Assembly: GCF_017814975.1 (NCBI RefSeq)
Contig: NZ_JAGIQA010000031.1
Location: 34,815 to 98,814, forward strand
DNA length: 64,000 bases
Origin: Cupriavidus consociatus
Lineage (GTDB): Bacteria > Pseudomonadota > Gammaproteobacteria > Burkholderiales > Burkholderiaceae
Reading direction: 5' to 3'
Shown: positions 35,036 to 44,365 of the stretch, piece by piece
Layout: every line of letters begins with the position of its first letter
How positions within the stretch are numbered: the stretch's first letter is position 1
Made by a program: the position numbers and the translations under genes
Notes under the pieces: generated by a model
Told to the model about the DNA's origin: nothing
Seen by the model: the letters and a program-made list of their open reading frames with translations, nothing else
The model's database searches: none

Positions 35036-35899
35036 ATGAGCGAACAGGATCCCCGCACCGATACGTCCGAAAGGCCCGCCATCGCCACCCGTAGCGCTGG
35101 CCCGGCCACGCGCCAGACCTATCCACAGCCGCTGCTGCCGCGAAACATGCGCAACTGGATGATGGTCTGGTACCGCAACTACCTGGTGTGGAAGAAGCTG
35201 GCCATTCCGTCGATGATCGGCAACCTGGCCGACCCGATGATCTACCTGTTCGGCCTCGGCCTCGGACTGGGGCTGATGGTGGGCCAGGTCAACGGCGTTT
35301 CGTACATCGCCTTCCTCGCCGCCGGCACCGCCGCATCGAGCGTGATGATGTCGGCCAGCTTCGAGTCTATGTACTCGGCCTTCTCGCGCATGCACGTACA
35401 GCGCACCTGGGAAGCGATCATGCACGCGCCGCTGACGCTGGGCGACGTGGTACTGGGCGAGATCTTCTGGGCGGCCAGCAAGGCGGTGCTGTCGGGCCTG
35501 GCAATCATGCTGGTGGCGGCCGCGCTCGGCTATGCGCAAATGCCGGGCGCGCTGCTGGCGCTGCCGGTGATCGTGCTGGCCGGCATCGCTTTCGCCGCGC
35601 TGGCGATGATCGTCACCGCGCTCGCGCCCAGCTACGACTTCTTCATGTTCTACCAGACGCTGGTGATGACGCCGATGCTGCTGCTGTCGGGCGTGTTCTT
35701 TCCGGTGGAGCAATTGCCGGAAGGCGTGCAGGCGGCAACCCGGCTGCTGCCGCTGGCGCACGCGGTCGAGCTGATTCGGCCGCTGATGCTGGGCCGGCCT
35801 GTGGAAGGCGCCGGCCTGCACCTTGCCGTGCTCGCCGCCTATGCGGCGGCCGCGCTGGTGGTTTCGCTGGTGCTGCTGCGCCGGCGCATGCTTCGCTGA
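35036..35899 (+). CDS. NodJ-like ABC-2 type permease
   Basis: A 287-residue ABC-2 permease with about six membrane segments. RNYLVWKKLAIPSMIGNLADPMIYLFGLGLGLGLMVGQVNGVSYIAFLAAGTAASSVMMSASFESMYSAFSRM-type sequence runs through the first half, as in NodJ. Together with the NodI-like ATPase 13 nt upstream it should form an exporter in the inner membrane. In rhizobia this type exports Nod factors; for the chromosomal version the cargo is unknown. The N-terminal ~38 residues are hydrophilic and do not belong to the core. Confidence 0.92.
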   Translation: MSEQDPRTDTSERPAIATRSAGPATRQTYPQPLLPRNMRNWMMVWYRNYLVWKKLAIPSMIGNLADPMIYLFGLGLGLGLMVGQVNGVSYIAFLAAGTAASSVMMSASFESMYSAFSRMHVQRTWEAIMHAPLTLGDVVLGEIFWAASKAVLSGLAIMLVAAALGYAQMPGALLALPVIVLAGIAFAALAMIVTALAPSYDFFMFYQTLVMTPMLLLSGVFFPVEQLPEGVQAATRLLPLAHAVELIRPLMLGRPVEGAGLHLAVLAAYAAAALVVSLVLLRRRMLR

Positions 35900-35927
35900 G
35901 TTGCGCCGGGATTGGGCGCGGGCAGGC

Positions 35928-36245
35928 TCAGGCGCTGCCCGCCAGCTTGAGCCCGGCAATGCCGCACACGATCAGTGCGATGCAGCCGATGCGCGCCGCG
36001 GTCGCGGGCTCATTGAAGAGTATGATGCCGAGGATCGCGGTGCCGACCGCGCCGATCCCGGTCCACACCGCGTAACCGGTTCCCACGGGAATGTGACGCA
36101 GCGCCAGCGCCAGCAGGATTACACTGATGGCCATGCCGGCCAGCGTGATGACGCTCGGCACCAGGCGCGTGAATCCGTCGGTGTATTTGAGCCCGATTGC
36201 CCACACCACCTCGAACAGCGCCCTGCCAGGGCCAGCAGTGTCCAT
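35928..36245 (-). CDS. sugE: SugE/Gdx-type small multidrug resistance protein, N-terminus probably frameshifted
   Basis: A guanidinium-exporter-type SMR protein. From residue 10 on, LFEVVWAIGLKYTDGFTRL and GTGYAVWTGIGAVGTAILGIILFNEPA match SugE closely, including the key glutamate (Glu12 here) and four-helix layout. The first nine residues (MDTAGPGRA) do not. Starting 5 nt upstream, at the ATG at 36250, the other frame reads MAWTLLALAG, the expected family N-terminus. That frame and the core frame differ by an apparent 2-nt insertion (GGGCGCTG where GGGCTG is expected). The gene could be disrupted or carry a sequencing error. It is divergent from the lipoprotein gene. Confidence 0.85.
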   Translation of the reverse strand: MDTAGPGRALFEVVWAIGLKYTDGFTRLVPSVITLAGMAISVILLALALRHIPVGTGYAVWTGIGAVGTAILGIILFNEPATAARIGCIALIVCGIAGLKLAGSA

Positions 36246-36306
36246 GCCATACCGAAAATTCCCGTTGCAACGTATCGTGCGCAACGATAGCGGAGAATCC
36301 GCCACC

Positions 36307-36543
36307 TTGCAGCGCGTTGCCGTGGCGCTGACAGCCGCGTTGGCCACCCTTTCGCTGAACGGCTGCATGGTGATGGCCGTGGGGAGTGCCGCGGTTTCGA
36401 CCGTGGCGACGGTCGGCTCCGCAGCGGTCAGCGTGGCCTCGACCGCGGTAGGCACCACCTATGACATCACCGCTGCCGGCGTGAAAGCGGTGGCCGGCAG
36501 CGACGATCCGTCGCCGTCGCCGTCGCCGGAGCCGGCGCAGTAA
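36307..36543 (+). CDS. small lipoprotein
   Basis: A short protein with a lipobox (LSLNGC), so it is probably anchored to a membrane after signal peptidase II cleavage. The mature part is rich in Ala, Val, Ser and Thr (VGSAAVSTVATVGSAAVSVASTAVGTT) and ends in a Pro/Ser repeat (PSPSPSPEPAQ). I chose the TTG at 36307, which gives a normal ~19-residue lipoprotein signal. An ATG at 36244 is an alternative that would lengthen the N-terminus to 99 residues in total and overlap the divergent sugE start. The family is not recognised. Confidence 0.6.
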   Translation: MQRVAVALTAALATLSLNGCMVMAVGSAAVSTVATVGSAAVSVASTAVGTTYDITAAGVKAVAGSDDPSPSPSPEPAQ

Positions 36544-36558
36544 GCGCTGCCGGCTTGC

Positions 36559-37764
36559 TTATTCGCCCAGGCCGCGAAGCAGGTCGGCCTTCAGGTCCTC
36601 GACCGACTCCAGCCCCACCGCCAGCCGGATCAACCCTTCTCCCACGCCTGCGGCCGCCTTGGCCTCCGGGCTCACGCGCGCATGCGTGGTGGTGTACGGG
36701 TGCGTGATGGTGGTGCGGGTATCGCCCAGGTTGCCGGTGATCGAGCACAGACGCGTGTTGTCGATCACGCGCCATGCGTTGGCGCGCTGCTGTTCGGGCG
36801 TGGCGCCTTTCAGTTCGAACGAAACGATCGCGCCGCCGCCGCTCTGCTGCCGCATCGCAATCTCGTGCTGCGGGTGCGACGCCAGCGCCGGGTGGAACAC
36901 GCGCGCCACAGCCGGATGCGACTCCAGGAACTGCGCCAGCGCCAGCGCGCTGGACGAATGTCGCTCCATGCGGATCGCCAGCGTCTCCATGCCCTTGAGC
37001 AGCACCCATGCGTTGAACGCCGACAGCGTCGGGCCGGCGGTACGCACGAACGGGAATACCTTGCCCATGATGTAATCGTGCGAGCCCAGCACCGCGCCGC
37101 CCAGCACGCGGCCCTGGCCGTCGATATGCTTGGTCGCGGAGTGCACCACGATGTCGGCGCCGAACTTCATCGGCTGCTGCAGCGCGGGCGAGCAGAAGCA
37201 GTTGTCGACCACCAGCAGCGCATTGGCGTTGTGGGCGATGTTCGCCACGGCCGCGATGTCAGCCACTTCGGTCAGCGGATTCGACGGCGTCTCCAGGAAG
37301 AACAGCTTCGTGTTCGGCCGCACTGCCGCACGCCACGCTTCGAGGTCGGTCGGATCGACAAAGGTCGTCTCCACGCCGAACTTGCCGAAGATATTGTTGA
37401 ACAGCGTCATGGTCGAGCCGAAGATCGCGCGCGAGCTGACCAGGTGATCGCCCGCCTGCATCGACGACAGCACCACCGACAGGATCGCGCTCATGCCCGA
37501 TGCCGTGGCCATGCAGGCCTGCGCGCCTTCCAGCGCGGCCAGCCGCGACTGGAACATCGACACGGTGGGGTTGGTGAAGCGCGAATAGGTGAAGCCCTCT
37601 TCCGAGTTGGCGAAGCGTTCGGCGGCCTCGGCGGCGCTGTTGAAGCAGAAGCTCGAGGTCAGGTACATGGCCTCGGAATGCTCCATGAACTCGCTGCGCA
37701 GCGTGCCGGCGCGCACGCCAAGGGTATCGATGCCGAGCGATTCAGGATTGAGCGGTTCGTTCAT
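36559..37764 (-). CDS. metZ: O-succinylhomoserine sulfhydrylase
   Basis: PLP enzyme that makes homocysteine directly from O-succinylhomoserine and sulfide in methionine synthesis. The 401 residues fit the family. The PLP lysine is Lys212 in HSATKHIDGQGR. TYSRFTNPTVSMFQSRLAALEG, ATASGMSAI and DNCFCSP are characteristic. I set the start at 37764 (MNEPLNPESLGIDTLGVRAGTLR), since the longer frame runs into the terminator region. It is downstream of purF, from which a strong terminator separates it, so it probably has its own promoter. Confidence 0.95.
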   Translation of the reverse strand: MNEPLNPESLGIDTLGVRAGTLRSEFMEHSEAMYLTSSFCFNSAAEAAERFANSEEGFTYSRFTNPTVSMFQSRLAALEGAQACMATASGMSAILSVVLSSMQAGDHLVSSRAIFGSTMTLFNNIFGKFGVETTFVDPTDLEAWRAAVRPNTKLFFLETPSNPLTEVADIAAVANIAHNANALLVVDNCFCSPALQQPMKFGADIVVHSATKHIDGQGRVLGGAVLGSHDYIMGKVFPFVRTAGPTLSAFNAWVLLKGMETLAIRMERHSSSALALAQFLESHPAVARVFHPALASHPQHEIAMRQQSGGGAIVSFELKGATPEQQRANAWRVIDNTRLCSITGNLGDTRTTITHPYTTTHARVSPEAKAAAGVGEGLIRLAVGLESVEDLKADLLRGLGE

Positions 37765-37832
37765 GCTGGTGGCGCGGTCGTACCCGCGCGAATGCAATGG
37801 TTGCGGCATGCCGCGGCAGGCGGCCGGCCATG

Positions 37833-37872
37833 AAAAAAGCCCGTGCGATCGGATGGTCGGATCGACGGGCTT
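37833..37872 (-). terminator. terminator between purF and metZ
   Basis: On the minus strand, stem AAGCCCGT / ACGGGCTT closed by an inner CGATC / GATCG stem, then TTTTTT. It ends leftward purF transcription ahead of metZ. Confidence 0.8.
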
Positions 37873-38086
37873 GCTGTTCTGCGGCGGCCTTCGGCGGGCT
37901 GTGGTGATTGGTGGAAGCGTTGCGCAGCGCTGTGCGCATTGGCGAATCTTGCCGGCCACCATCTCTTTAGCTGTTTCGGGCTGGACCCGCGTCCGCAAGC
38001 TGACTGTCAAATCGACGCCCGGCCATGTTACGGCCGGGCGTCGCATCCGTCAACGAAGGGACGTGCCCGCGTGGCGGGCTTGCGGC

Positions 38087-39616
38087 TTACTCGTTGTTGC
38101 CGGAGCGCTGCAGGTGCAGCGCCGAGCGCTCGGTATCGGACGCGGTGCCGTCGCGGTCGGCCTGGCTGCGCGCGGTTTCCAGGCGGTCCAGGTAGGCCTC
38201 GTCGATATCGCCGGTGACGTAACGGCCATCGAAGCACGACGCATCAAAGTCCTTCAGCGCCGGGTTGATGTCGCGCACCGCCTGCTTCATCGCTTCCACG
38301 TCCTGGTACACGAGCTTGTCCGCGCCGATGATCTTTGCGATCTCTTCGTGCGTGCGGCCATGCGCCACCAGTTCACTGCGGGTCGGCATGTCGATGCCGT
38401 ACACGTTGGGGAACTTCACCGGCGGCGCGGCCGAGGCGAAGATCACCTTGTTGGCACCGGCGTCGCGCGCCATCTGCACGATTTCGAACGAGGTGGTGCC
38501 GCGCACGATCGAGTCGTCGACGATCAGCACGTTCTTGCCCTTGAACTCGACGCCCATGGCGTTGAGTTTCTGGCGCACCGACTTCTTGCGCACCGCCTGG
38601 CCGGGCATGATGAACGTACGGCCGACGTAGCGGTTCTTGAAGAAGCCTTCGCGGTAGTTCACGCCCAGGCGGTTGGCCACCTGCATCGCAGCCGGGCGGC
38701 TCGAATCGGGAATCGGCATCACCACGTCGATGTCGCCGGCCGAGATTTCCTGGCGGATCTTCTCGGCCAGGTAGTCGCCCATGCGCAGGCGCGCGTCGTA
38801 GACCGGAACGCCATCGATGCACGAGTCCGGGCGTGCCAGGTAGACGTACTCGAAAATGCAGGACGTCAGCACCGGATTGTCGGCGCACTGCTTGCTGTAG
38901 AGCTTGCCGTCCAGGTCGATGAAGATGGCCTCGCCCGCTGCCACGTCGCGCTCGAACTTGTAGCCGATGCCCTCCAGCGCCACCGATTCGGAGGCAACCA
39001 TCCACTCCTTGCCCGACGGGGTCTCGACGCTGCCCAGGCACAGCGGGCGGATGCCGAACGGATCGCGCACCGCCAGCATGCCGTAGCCGGCGATCTGCGC
39101 CGCGATGGCGTAAGAGCCGCGCACGCGGCGGTGCATGCCCGCAACGGCCTTGAAGATGGTTTCCGGTTCCAGCGCCATGCCGTTGCTGGCGCGCTGCAGC
39201 TCGTCGGCCAGCACGTTCAGCAGCACTTCGGTGTCGGAGTGCGTGTTGATGTGGCGGCGGTCGCGGCGGAACATTTCCTCGCGCAGCTGTTGCCAGTTGG
39301 TCAGGTTGCCGTTATGCGCCAGGATGATGCCGTACGGGGCGTTGACGTAGAACGGCTGCGCCTCTTCCTCGCTCGAGGCCGAGCCGGCGGTCGGGTAGCG
39401 CACCTGGCCGATGCCCGCGGTGCCCGGCAGGCCGCGCATGTTGCGGGTACGGAAGACGTCGCGCACCAGGCCGTTGGCCTTGTACATGTGGAAAGTACTG
39501 CCGTTGGCGGTGGCGATGCCGGCAGCATCCTGTCCGCGGTGTTGCAACAACAGCAGGCTGTCGTAAATCAGTTGGTTGACAGGCGTGGCTGAAACCACAC
39601 CGACGATACCGCACAT
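38087..39616 (-). CDS. purF: amidophosphoribosyltransferase
   Basis: First committed step of purine synthesis: PRPP and glutamine give 5-phosphoribosylamine. The 509 residues start with MCGIVGVVS, so Cys2 becomes the N-terminal nucleophile of the glutaminase domain. The PRPP site is NVLIVDDSIVRGTTSFEIV. YREGFFKNRYVGRTFI is typical of the family. I set the start at 39616, since a mature N-terminal Cys is required. cvpA lies 110 nt upstream, the same arrangement as in E. coli. Confidence 0.97.
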   Translation of the reverse strand: MCGIVGVVSATPVNQLIYDSLLLLQHRGQDAAGIATANGSTFHMYKANGLVRDVFRTRNMRGLPGTAGIGQVRYPTAGSASSEEEAQPFYVNAPYGIILAHNGNLTNWQQLREEMFRRDRRHINTHSDTEVLLNVLADELQRASNGMALEPETIFKAVAGMHRRVRGSYAIAAQIAGYGMLAVRDPFGIRPLCLGSVETPSGKEWMVASESVALEGIGYKFERDVAAGEAIFIDLDGKLYSKQCADNPVLTSCIFEYVYLARPDSCIDGVPVYDARLRMGDYLAEKIRQEISAGDIDVVMPIPDSSRPAAMQVANRLGVNYREGFFKNRYVGRTFIMPGQAVRKKSVRQKLNAMGVEFKGKNVLIVDDSIVRGTTSFEIVQMARDAGANKVIFASAAPPVKFPNVYGIDMPTRSELVAHGRTHEEIAKIIGADKLVYQDVEAMKQAVRDINPALKDFDASCFDGRYVTGDIDEAYLDRLETARSQADRDGTASDTERSALHLQRSGNNE

Positions 39617-39726
39617 GCCAAGCTCCCAGGAAAGGCTTTGAATCAGGGGGGCGCAGCCTGGTCCGGCTATCCTTCCGGACCGCAAGGCCTGCGTACTACT
39701 GGCCGGGCACCATGCCCGGCTTCATG

Positions 39727-40227
39727 TCATGTCTTGACGTACTTCGCCAGCTCCGGCGGCAGCCATGGCTTTACCGATTCCATGGCCTGCATCACGTAGG
39801 GGCGGCTCACCGCATCGCGCCAGAATGGTTCCTCCGGCAATTTCGTCAGGCTGGCGAGCGTCACCATCACCATCACGAGCAGCACGCCGCGCAGCAATCC
39901 GAACACCAGCCCGAGCCCGCGGTCCGCCGGCTTGAGGCCCGTGCTCTCCAGCAACTGCCCGACCACCATGCCGGCCAGCGACGCCCCGAGCACGGTGCCG
40001 ATCAGCAGCACCACGAAACCCAGCGCGTGGCGGGCCAGCTCGCCGCCGGGCAGCGACTCGGGCATCCAGCCCGCGGCTACCGCGCCATAGCGGAACGCGA
40101 CCCAGAATGCCACCACCCAGCCGATCAGCGACAGCACCTCGCGCACCAGGCCGCGCAGCACCCCCAGCGCGGCCGAGGCCAGCAGGATGAAGACCACGGC
40201 GTAGTCGAAGAAAGTCGGCTGCATCAT
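39727..40227 (-). CDS. cvpA: CvpA family membrane protein
   Basis: A 166-residue inner-membrane protein with four hydrophobic segments (for example FFDYAVVFILLASAALGVLRGLVREVLSLIGWVVAFWVAF), the CvpA fold. The family is needed for colicin V export in E. coli and is linked to purF by gene order. The precise activity is unknown. It lies 40 nt after the SPOR-domain gene and upstream of purF, and the three probably share a transcript. Confidence 0.93.
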   Translation of the reverse strand: MMQPTFFDYAVVFILLASAALGVLRGLVREVLSLIGWVVAFWVAFRYGAVAAGWMPESLPGGELARHALGFVVLLIGTVLGASLAGMVVGQLLESTGLKPADRGLGLVFGLLRGVLLVMVMVTLASLTKLPEEPFWRDAVSRPYVMQAMESVKPWLPPELAKYVKT

Positions 40228-40267
40228 TGCTCGCTGCCGCGCCCATGCGCCAGGCAGCGCTAGCCCT

Positions 40268-40990
40268 TTACTGTTCGATTACCTTCGAGGTCAGGCCCGC
40301 CGCGCGCACGCGCTTGTCGGCGGCATCGGCGGCGTCGCGGTCGCTGAAGGGGCCGGCGCGCAGCAGGATGCGCTCGCCGTCGGCCAGCACTTTCTTTTCC
40401 ACATAGGCCGGCACCTTGCTCGCCTTGAGCTTGGCCAGCCAGGTCTTTGCCTTCTCTTCCGACGAGAATGCGCCAATCAGGATCAGGTACTTGCCGCTGC
40501 CCTGGGGCTTGGCCTCGGGCTTGGCTTCAGGCTTTGCGTCGGCCTTGGCCTCGGCGCGCTGGACGGGCTTGTCGGCAGGCTTGTCCGCCGTATTGACGAT
40601 TTCCTCGCCGGCATCGAGCGCCGCCGCATCGTTGCGGGCCGCCGGCGCCGGCGGCAGCGGATCGGCCTTGCGCGGCTCGACACGGGGCTTGCTGCTGCCC
40701 TGCCCGCCGCTCACCTTGACCGCGACATCGTCGGCCACCGGGCGCGGCTTGGTCTCGAACACGATTGGCAGCACGATCACCGCGGCCACCACCAGCACCA
40801 CGGCGCCGATCAGGCGGCGGCGTGCGCGCTGCTTCTGCGGGAATTCAGGATCAAGCGTGTCGTCGGCATATTCGTCGGCCAGACGGCGCGACGAGGCGAT
40901 GCCTGCACCCGGGTCGTTGCGCTGGCGGCGCGCACGCTCTGGTGCCGGGTCGTTGCCCTTGCGGGAAGAAAACAGCGAAAGCAGGCCCAT
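40268..40990 (-). CDS. SPOR-domain protein (DedD-like)
   Basis: A 240-residue bitopic membrane protein. A cytoplasmic N-terminus with basic residues is followed by one membrane segment (about 62-78, LIGAVVLVVAAVIVLPIVF), a Pro/Ala/Lys-rich linker with tandem PEAK-type repeats, and a C-terminal SPOR domain (about 165-240, GKYLILIGAFSSEEKAKTWLAKLKASKV). SPOR domains bind denuded peptidoglycan at the division site. The place between folC and cvpA matches dedD of E. coli. Confidence 0.92.
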   Translation of the reverse strand: MGLLSLFSSRKGNDPAPERARRQRNDPGAGIASSRRLADEYADDTLDPEFPQKQRARRRLIGAVVLVVAAVIVLPIVFETKPRPVADDVAVKVSGGQGSSKPRVEPRKADPLPPAPAARNDAAALDAGEEIVNTADKPADKPVQRAEAKADAKPEAKPEAKPQGSGKYLILIGAFSSEEKAKTWLAKLKASKVPAYVEKKVLADGERILLRAGPFSDRDAADAADKRVRAAGLTSKVIEQ

Positions 40991-41057
40991 AGATTGGTTC
41001 GGTGCGACAGCCCCCTCTGACAGGGGCCGGTCGTTGCGTTTGCCGCTCAGTGCCAGG

Positions 41058-42368
41058 TCAGTTGGCTTGCGTGGCCCGGTAGGCCATCACGCCGGCGACG
41101 GTATAGAACGATCCGAAGACCAGAATTCTATCATTCTCGGTCGCTCTCTCCATGGCGTCGCGGAACGCCGCCTCCGGACTGGAAAAGCAGGCGGCGGTGG
41201 CGTCGGGGCCGGCGCGGAAACCGCCCCCCTCCAGCGTCGCCAGCACGTCCGCGGCGCTGGCGGCGCGCTCGGTCGGCAGGTCGCACAGGCACCAGTGGTC
41301 GACTTTGTCGGCCACGTGCTGCAGCACGCCGGCGATATCCTTGTCCTGCATCGCGCCAAACACCGCATAGGTGTAGCGGAAAAAGCCCATGTTCTCCAGG
41401 TTCTGTCCCAGCGTGGCGGCCGCATGCGGGTTATGCGCCACGTCGAGGATCACCGCGGGCCGTCCCGGCAGCACCTGGAAGCGCCCCGGCAGTTCGACGA
41501 ACGCCAGCCCGTTGCGCACTTCCTGCGCACTCACCGGCAATTGCGGACGCATGGCTTGCAGCGCGGCCAGCACCGCGGCGGCGTTCAGCAGCTGGTTGGC
41601 GCCGCGCAGCGCGGGGTAGCCCAGGCCGTTTAGCTTGCGCCCGCCGCCGCTCCAGTCCCATTGCTGGCGTTCCTGGCCTTTGGCAGCGTGGAAATTGAAA
41701 TCGCGGCCCACCAGCCACAGCTCGGCGCCGATGGCCTCGGCATGTGCCACCAGCGACTTGGGCGGCACCGGGTCGCCACACACCGCCGGCACGCCCGGGC
41801 GGAAGATGCCGGCCTTCTCGAAGCCGATTTCCTCGCGCGTGTTGCCCAGGTACTGGGTATGGTCGATATCGACGCTGGTGACGATGGCGCAGTCGGTATC
41901 GATCACATTGGTCGCATCGAGGCGGCCGCCCAGCCCGACTTCGAGGATGATCGCGTCCAGGCCCGAAGCCGCGAAGAAATGGATGATCGCCAGCGTGGTG
42001 AATTCGAAGTACGTCAGGCTGACCGGGTCGGCAAAGCTGTTGCGCGCACGCTCGACCGCCTCGAAGTGCGGCAGCAGTTGCGCATCGGTCGCCATCTCGC
42101 CATTGAGGCGCGCGCGCTCGTTGAACGAGATCAGGTGCGGCGAGGTATGGCAGCCCACCTTGTAGCCCGCCTCCAGCAGGATGCGCTCGAGCATGGCGCA
42201 GGTCGAGCCCTTGCCGTTGGTGCCGCCCACGGTGAAGACGGTGGCGTCGATGCGCAGGCCGAGGGCTTCCTTTACGCGCGTGATGCGCGTCAGGCCCATG
42301 TCGATGCCCACGGGGTGGCCGGTTTCGAGATGGGTGAGCCATTCGGGGAGCGTGTGGAAGACAGGCAT
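41058..42368 (-). CDS. folC: dihydrofolate synthase / folylpolyglutamate synthase
   Basis: Adds glutamate to dihydropteroate and then to reduced folates, using ATP. The 436 residues show the P-loop TVGGTNGKGSTCAML and the Mur-ligase-like signatures TSPHLISFNERARLNG and EVGLGGRLDATNVID. The Asp/His elements in VTSVDIDHTQYLGNT and DVAHNPHAAATL follow. accD lies upstream in the same direction, and the dedD-like gene is next downstream. This order is normal for the group. Confidence 0.96.
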   Translation of the reverse strand: MPVFHTLPEWLTHLETGHPVGIDMGLTRITRVKEALGLRIDATVFTVGGTNGKGSTCAMLERILLEAGYKVGCHTSPHLISFNERARLNGEMATDAQLLPHFEAVERARNSFADPVSLTYFEFTTLAIIHFFAASGLDAIILEVGLGGRLDATNVIDTDCAIVTSVDIDHTQYLGNTREEIGFEKAGIFRPGVPAVCGDPVPPKSLVAHAEAIGAELWLVGRDFNFHAAKGQERQQWDWSGGGRKLNGLGYPALRGANQLLNAAAVLAALQAMRPQLPVSAQEVRNGLAFVELPGRFQVLPGRPAVILDVAHNPHAAATLGQNLENMGFFRYTYAVFGAMQDKDIAGVLQHVADKVDHWCLCDLPTERAASAADVLATLEGGGFRAGPDATAACFSSPEAAFRDAMERATENDRILVFGSFYTVAGVMAYRATQAN

Positions 42369-42515
42369 TTCAGGTGGGCAAGGAAAGCGATGGAAAGCGT
42401 TTGCTACCAGATTCGGGCAGGCGGGCGCAAAGTCAAGGGCCAGCGCCGCGGGCGTCCAGAAAAGGCGAAAGGCGCGTCAACCACCCGCGCCTTCAGTACA
42501 GCGATATTCGTGGCG

Positions 42516-43388
42516 TTATGCCACCGCGTCGGCCGGCTGCTTCTGCAGCAGCGCCAGCAGCTGCGCCAGTTCGGCGCGCATCTTGCGGCGGTCGACGATC
42601 ATGTCGACGGCGCCCTTCTGCAGCAGGAATTCCGAGCGCTGGAAACCTTCCGGCAGCTTCTCGCGCACGGTCTGCTCGATCACGCGCGGGCCCGCAAAGC
42701 CGATCAGCGCCTTCGGCTCCGCGATCACCACGTCGCCCAGGAAGGCGAACGAGGCCGACACGCCGCCCATGGTCGGGTCGGTCAGGACGCTGATGAACGG
42801 CAGCTTGCTCGCGCTCAGCTGGTTCAGCATGGCCGTGGTCTTGGCCATCTGCAGCAGCGACAACAGGCTTTCCTGCATGCGCGCGCCACCGGTGGCGGTA
42901 AAGCAGATGAACGGCACCTTCTGCTCGAGTGCGGCCTGTGCGCCGCGCACGAAGCGCTCGCCCACCACCGAGCCCATCGAGCCGCCCATGAACTCGAACT
43001 CGAAGCAGCTCGCCACCACCGGGATGGTGTGGATGGCACCGCCCATCACCACCATGGCGTCGGTCTCGCCGGTCTCGTCCATGGCCGCCTTGATGCGGTC
43101 CGGATACTTCTTCGAATCCTTGAACTTGAGCGCGTCGACCGGCACGATCTCCTGGCCGATCTCATAGCGGCCTTCGGCGTCGAGCAGCGCGTCCAGGCGC
43201 GCACGCGCGTTGATGCGCATGTGGTGGTCGCACTTCGGGCAGACGTGCAGGTTGGCCTCGACATCGGTCCGGTACAGGGTGGACTCGCACGACGGGCACT
43301 TGACCCACAACCCCTCCGGGATACCCTTGCGGGTACGGGGGTCGGTCTGTTGAATCTTGGGGGGCAGGAGTTTATCCAACCAGCTCAT
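42516..43388 (-). CDS. accD: acetyl-CoA carboxylase carboxyltransferase subunit beta
   Basis: Beta subunit of the carboxyltransferase that, with AccA, makes malonyl-CoA. The 290 residues have an N-terminal zinc ribbon with Cys31, Cys34, Cys50 and Cys53 (KCPSCESTLYR, HVCPKC), then the crotonase-type domain (VVMGGAIHTIPVV, FTATGGARMQESLLSLLQM). I chose the start at 43388 (MSWLDKLLPPKIQ). It lies between folC and trpA; trpA-accD-folC is the usual proteobacterial order. Confidence 0.97.
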   Translation of the reverse strand: MSWLDKLLPPKIQQTDPRTRKGIPEGLWVKCPSCESTLYRTDVEANLHVCPKCDHHMRINARARLDALLDAEGRYEIGQEIVPVDALKFKDSKKYPDRIKAAMDETGETDAMVVMGGAIHTIPVVASCFEFEFMGGSMGSVVGERFVRGAQAALEQKVPFICFTATGGARMQESLLSLLQMAKTTAMLNQLSASKLPFISVLTDPTMGGVSASFAFLGDVVIAEPKALIGFAGPRVIEQTVREKLPEGFQRSEFLLQKGAVDMIVDRRKMRAELAQLLALLQKQPADAVA

Positions 43389-43563
43389 GAAAGCTCCTTT
43401 CGGATAGCTGCGCGCCGCCGGCAAACCCTGTATCAGGGCGAACTTCGGCAGGTGGCAGGGAATCAACCCGCAAATTTACCACGGCGGGCCGGTGACCTCG
43501 AAGCGCGGCGCATGTATTGAGCACGTCACGCCACTTTTTGAAGTCCATCGGGCCATGGTTAGA

Positions 43564-44364
43564 TCACTTGGCGTCCAGCGCCTGGCGGATCTCCGCGATA
43601 AACGCCTGCAGCGCCACCACCGCCTGCTTGCGCGGCGTGTCTTCCAGCAACTGCACCAGGCGGCTGCCGATCACCACCGCGTCGGACACGCTGCCGATCG
43701 CGCGCGCGGTCTGCGCGTCGCGGATGCCGAAGCCCACGCCCACCGGCAGGTTGGCGTGCTGCTTGATCAGCGGCAGGCGCGAGGCCACGCTGTCCAGGTC
43801 GATCGATGCGGAACCGGTCACGCCCTTGAGCGAGACGTAGTAAAGATAGCCGCTGGCGACCTTGGCCACCGCCTCGATCCGCGCATCGGTGGAGGTCGGC
43901 GCCAGCAGGAAGATCGGGTCCATGCCGTTGTCGCGCATCAGCCCGGCGAACGACTCGCACTCCTCGGGCGGATAGTCGACCACCAGCACGCCATCCACGC
44001 CGGCCGCGCTGGCGGCCCTGGCGAAGGCCTCTTCGCCCATGCGCTCGATCGGGTTGGCGTAGCCCATCAGCACCACCGGGGTCCCGGCATTGGTCTGGCG
44101 GAATTCGCGCACCCACTGCAGTACCTGCGTCAGCGACACGCCCTGCGCCAGCGCGCGCTCGGAGGCGCGCTGGATCACCGGGCCGTCGGCCATCGGGTCG
44201 GAGAATGGTACGCCCAGCTCGATCACGTCGGCGCCGCCCGCCACCAGCGCGTGCATCAGCGCCACGGTCAGGCCGGGCTCGGGATCGCCGGCGGTGATGA
44301 ACGGAATCAGGCCCTTCTTCTGTTGCGCGGCCAGTGCCGCGAACGTCTTCTGGATACGGGACAT
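43564..44364 (-). CDS. trpA: tryptophan synthase subunit alpha
   Basis: Cleaves indole-3-glycerol phosphate to indole and glyceraldehyde 3-phosphate; indole is passed to TrpB. The 266 residues show ITAGDPEPGLT, the catalytic Glu in VIELGVPFSDPMADGPVIQ followed by the aspartate, and the phosphate site GFGIRDAQTARA. The start codon is 1 nt after the stop codon of the DNA methyltransferase gene, so translation is probably coupled. The alpha and beta subunit genes are thus split by an unrelated gene. Confidence 0.97.
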   Translation of the reverse strand: MSRIQKTFAALAAQQKKGLIPFITAGDPEPGLTVALMHALVAGGADVIELGVPFSDPMADGPVIQRASERALAQGVSLTQVLQWVREFRQTNAGTPVVLMGYANPIERMGEEAFARAASAAGVDGVLVVDYPPEECESFAGLMRDNGMDPIFLLAPTSTDARIEAVAKVASGYLYYVSLKGVTGSASIDLDSVASRLPLIKQHANLPVGVGFGIRDAQTARAIGSVSDAVVIGSRLVQLLEDTPRKQAVVALQAFIAEIRQALDAK

Positions 44365-44365
44365 A

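Noticed and set aside
37765..38086. Possible SAM-type riboswitch upstream of metZ
   Set aside because: The only clear structure is the purF terminator, and I could not match any SAM riboswitch core.
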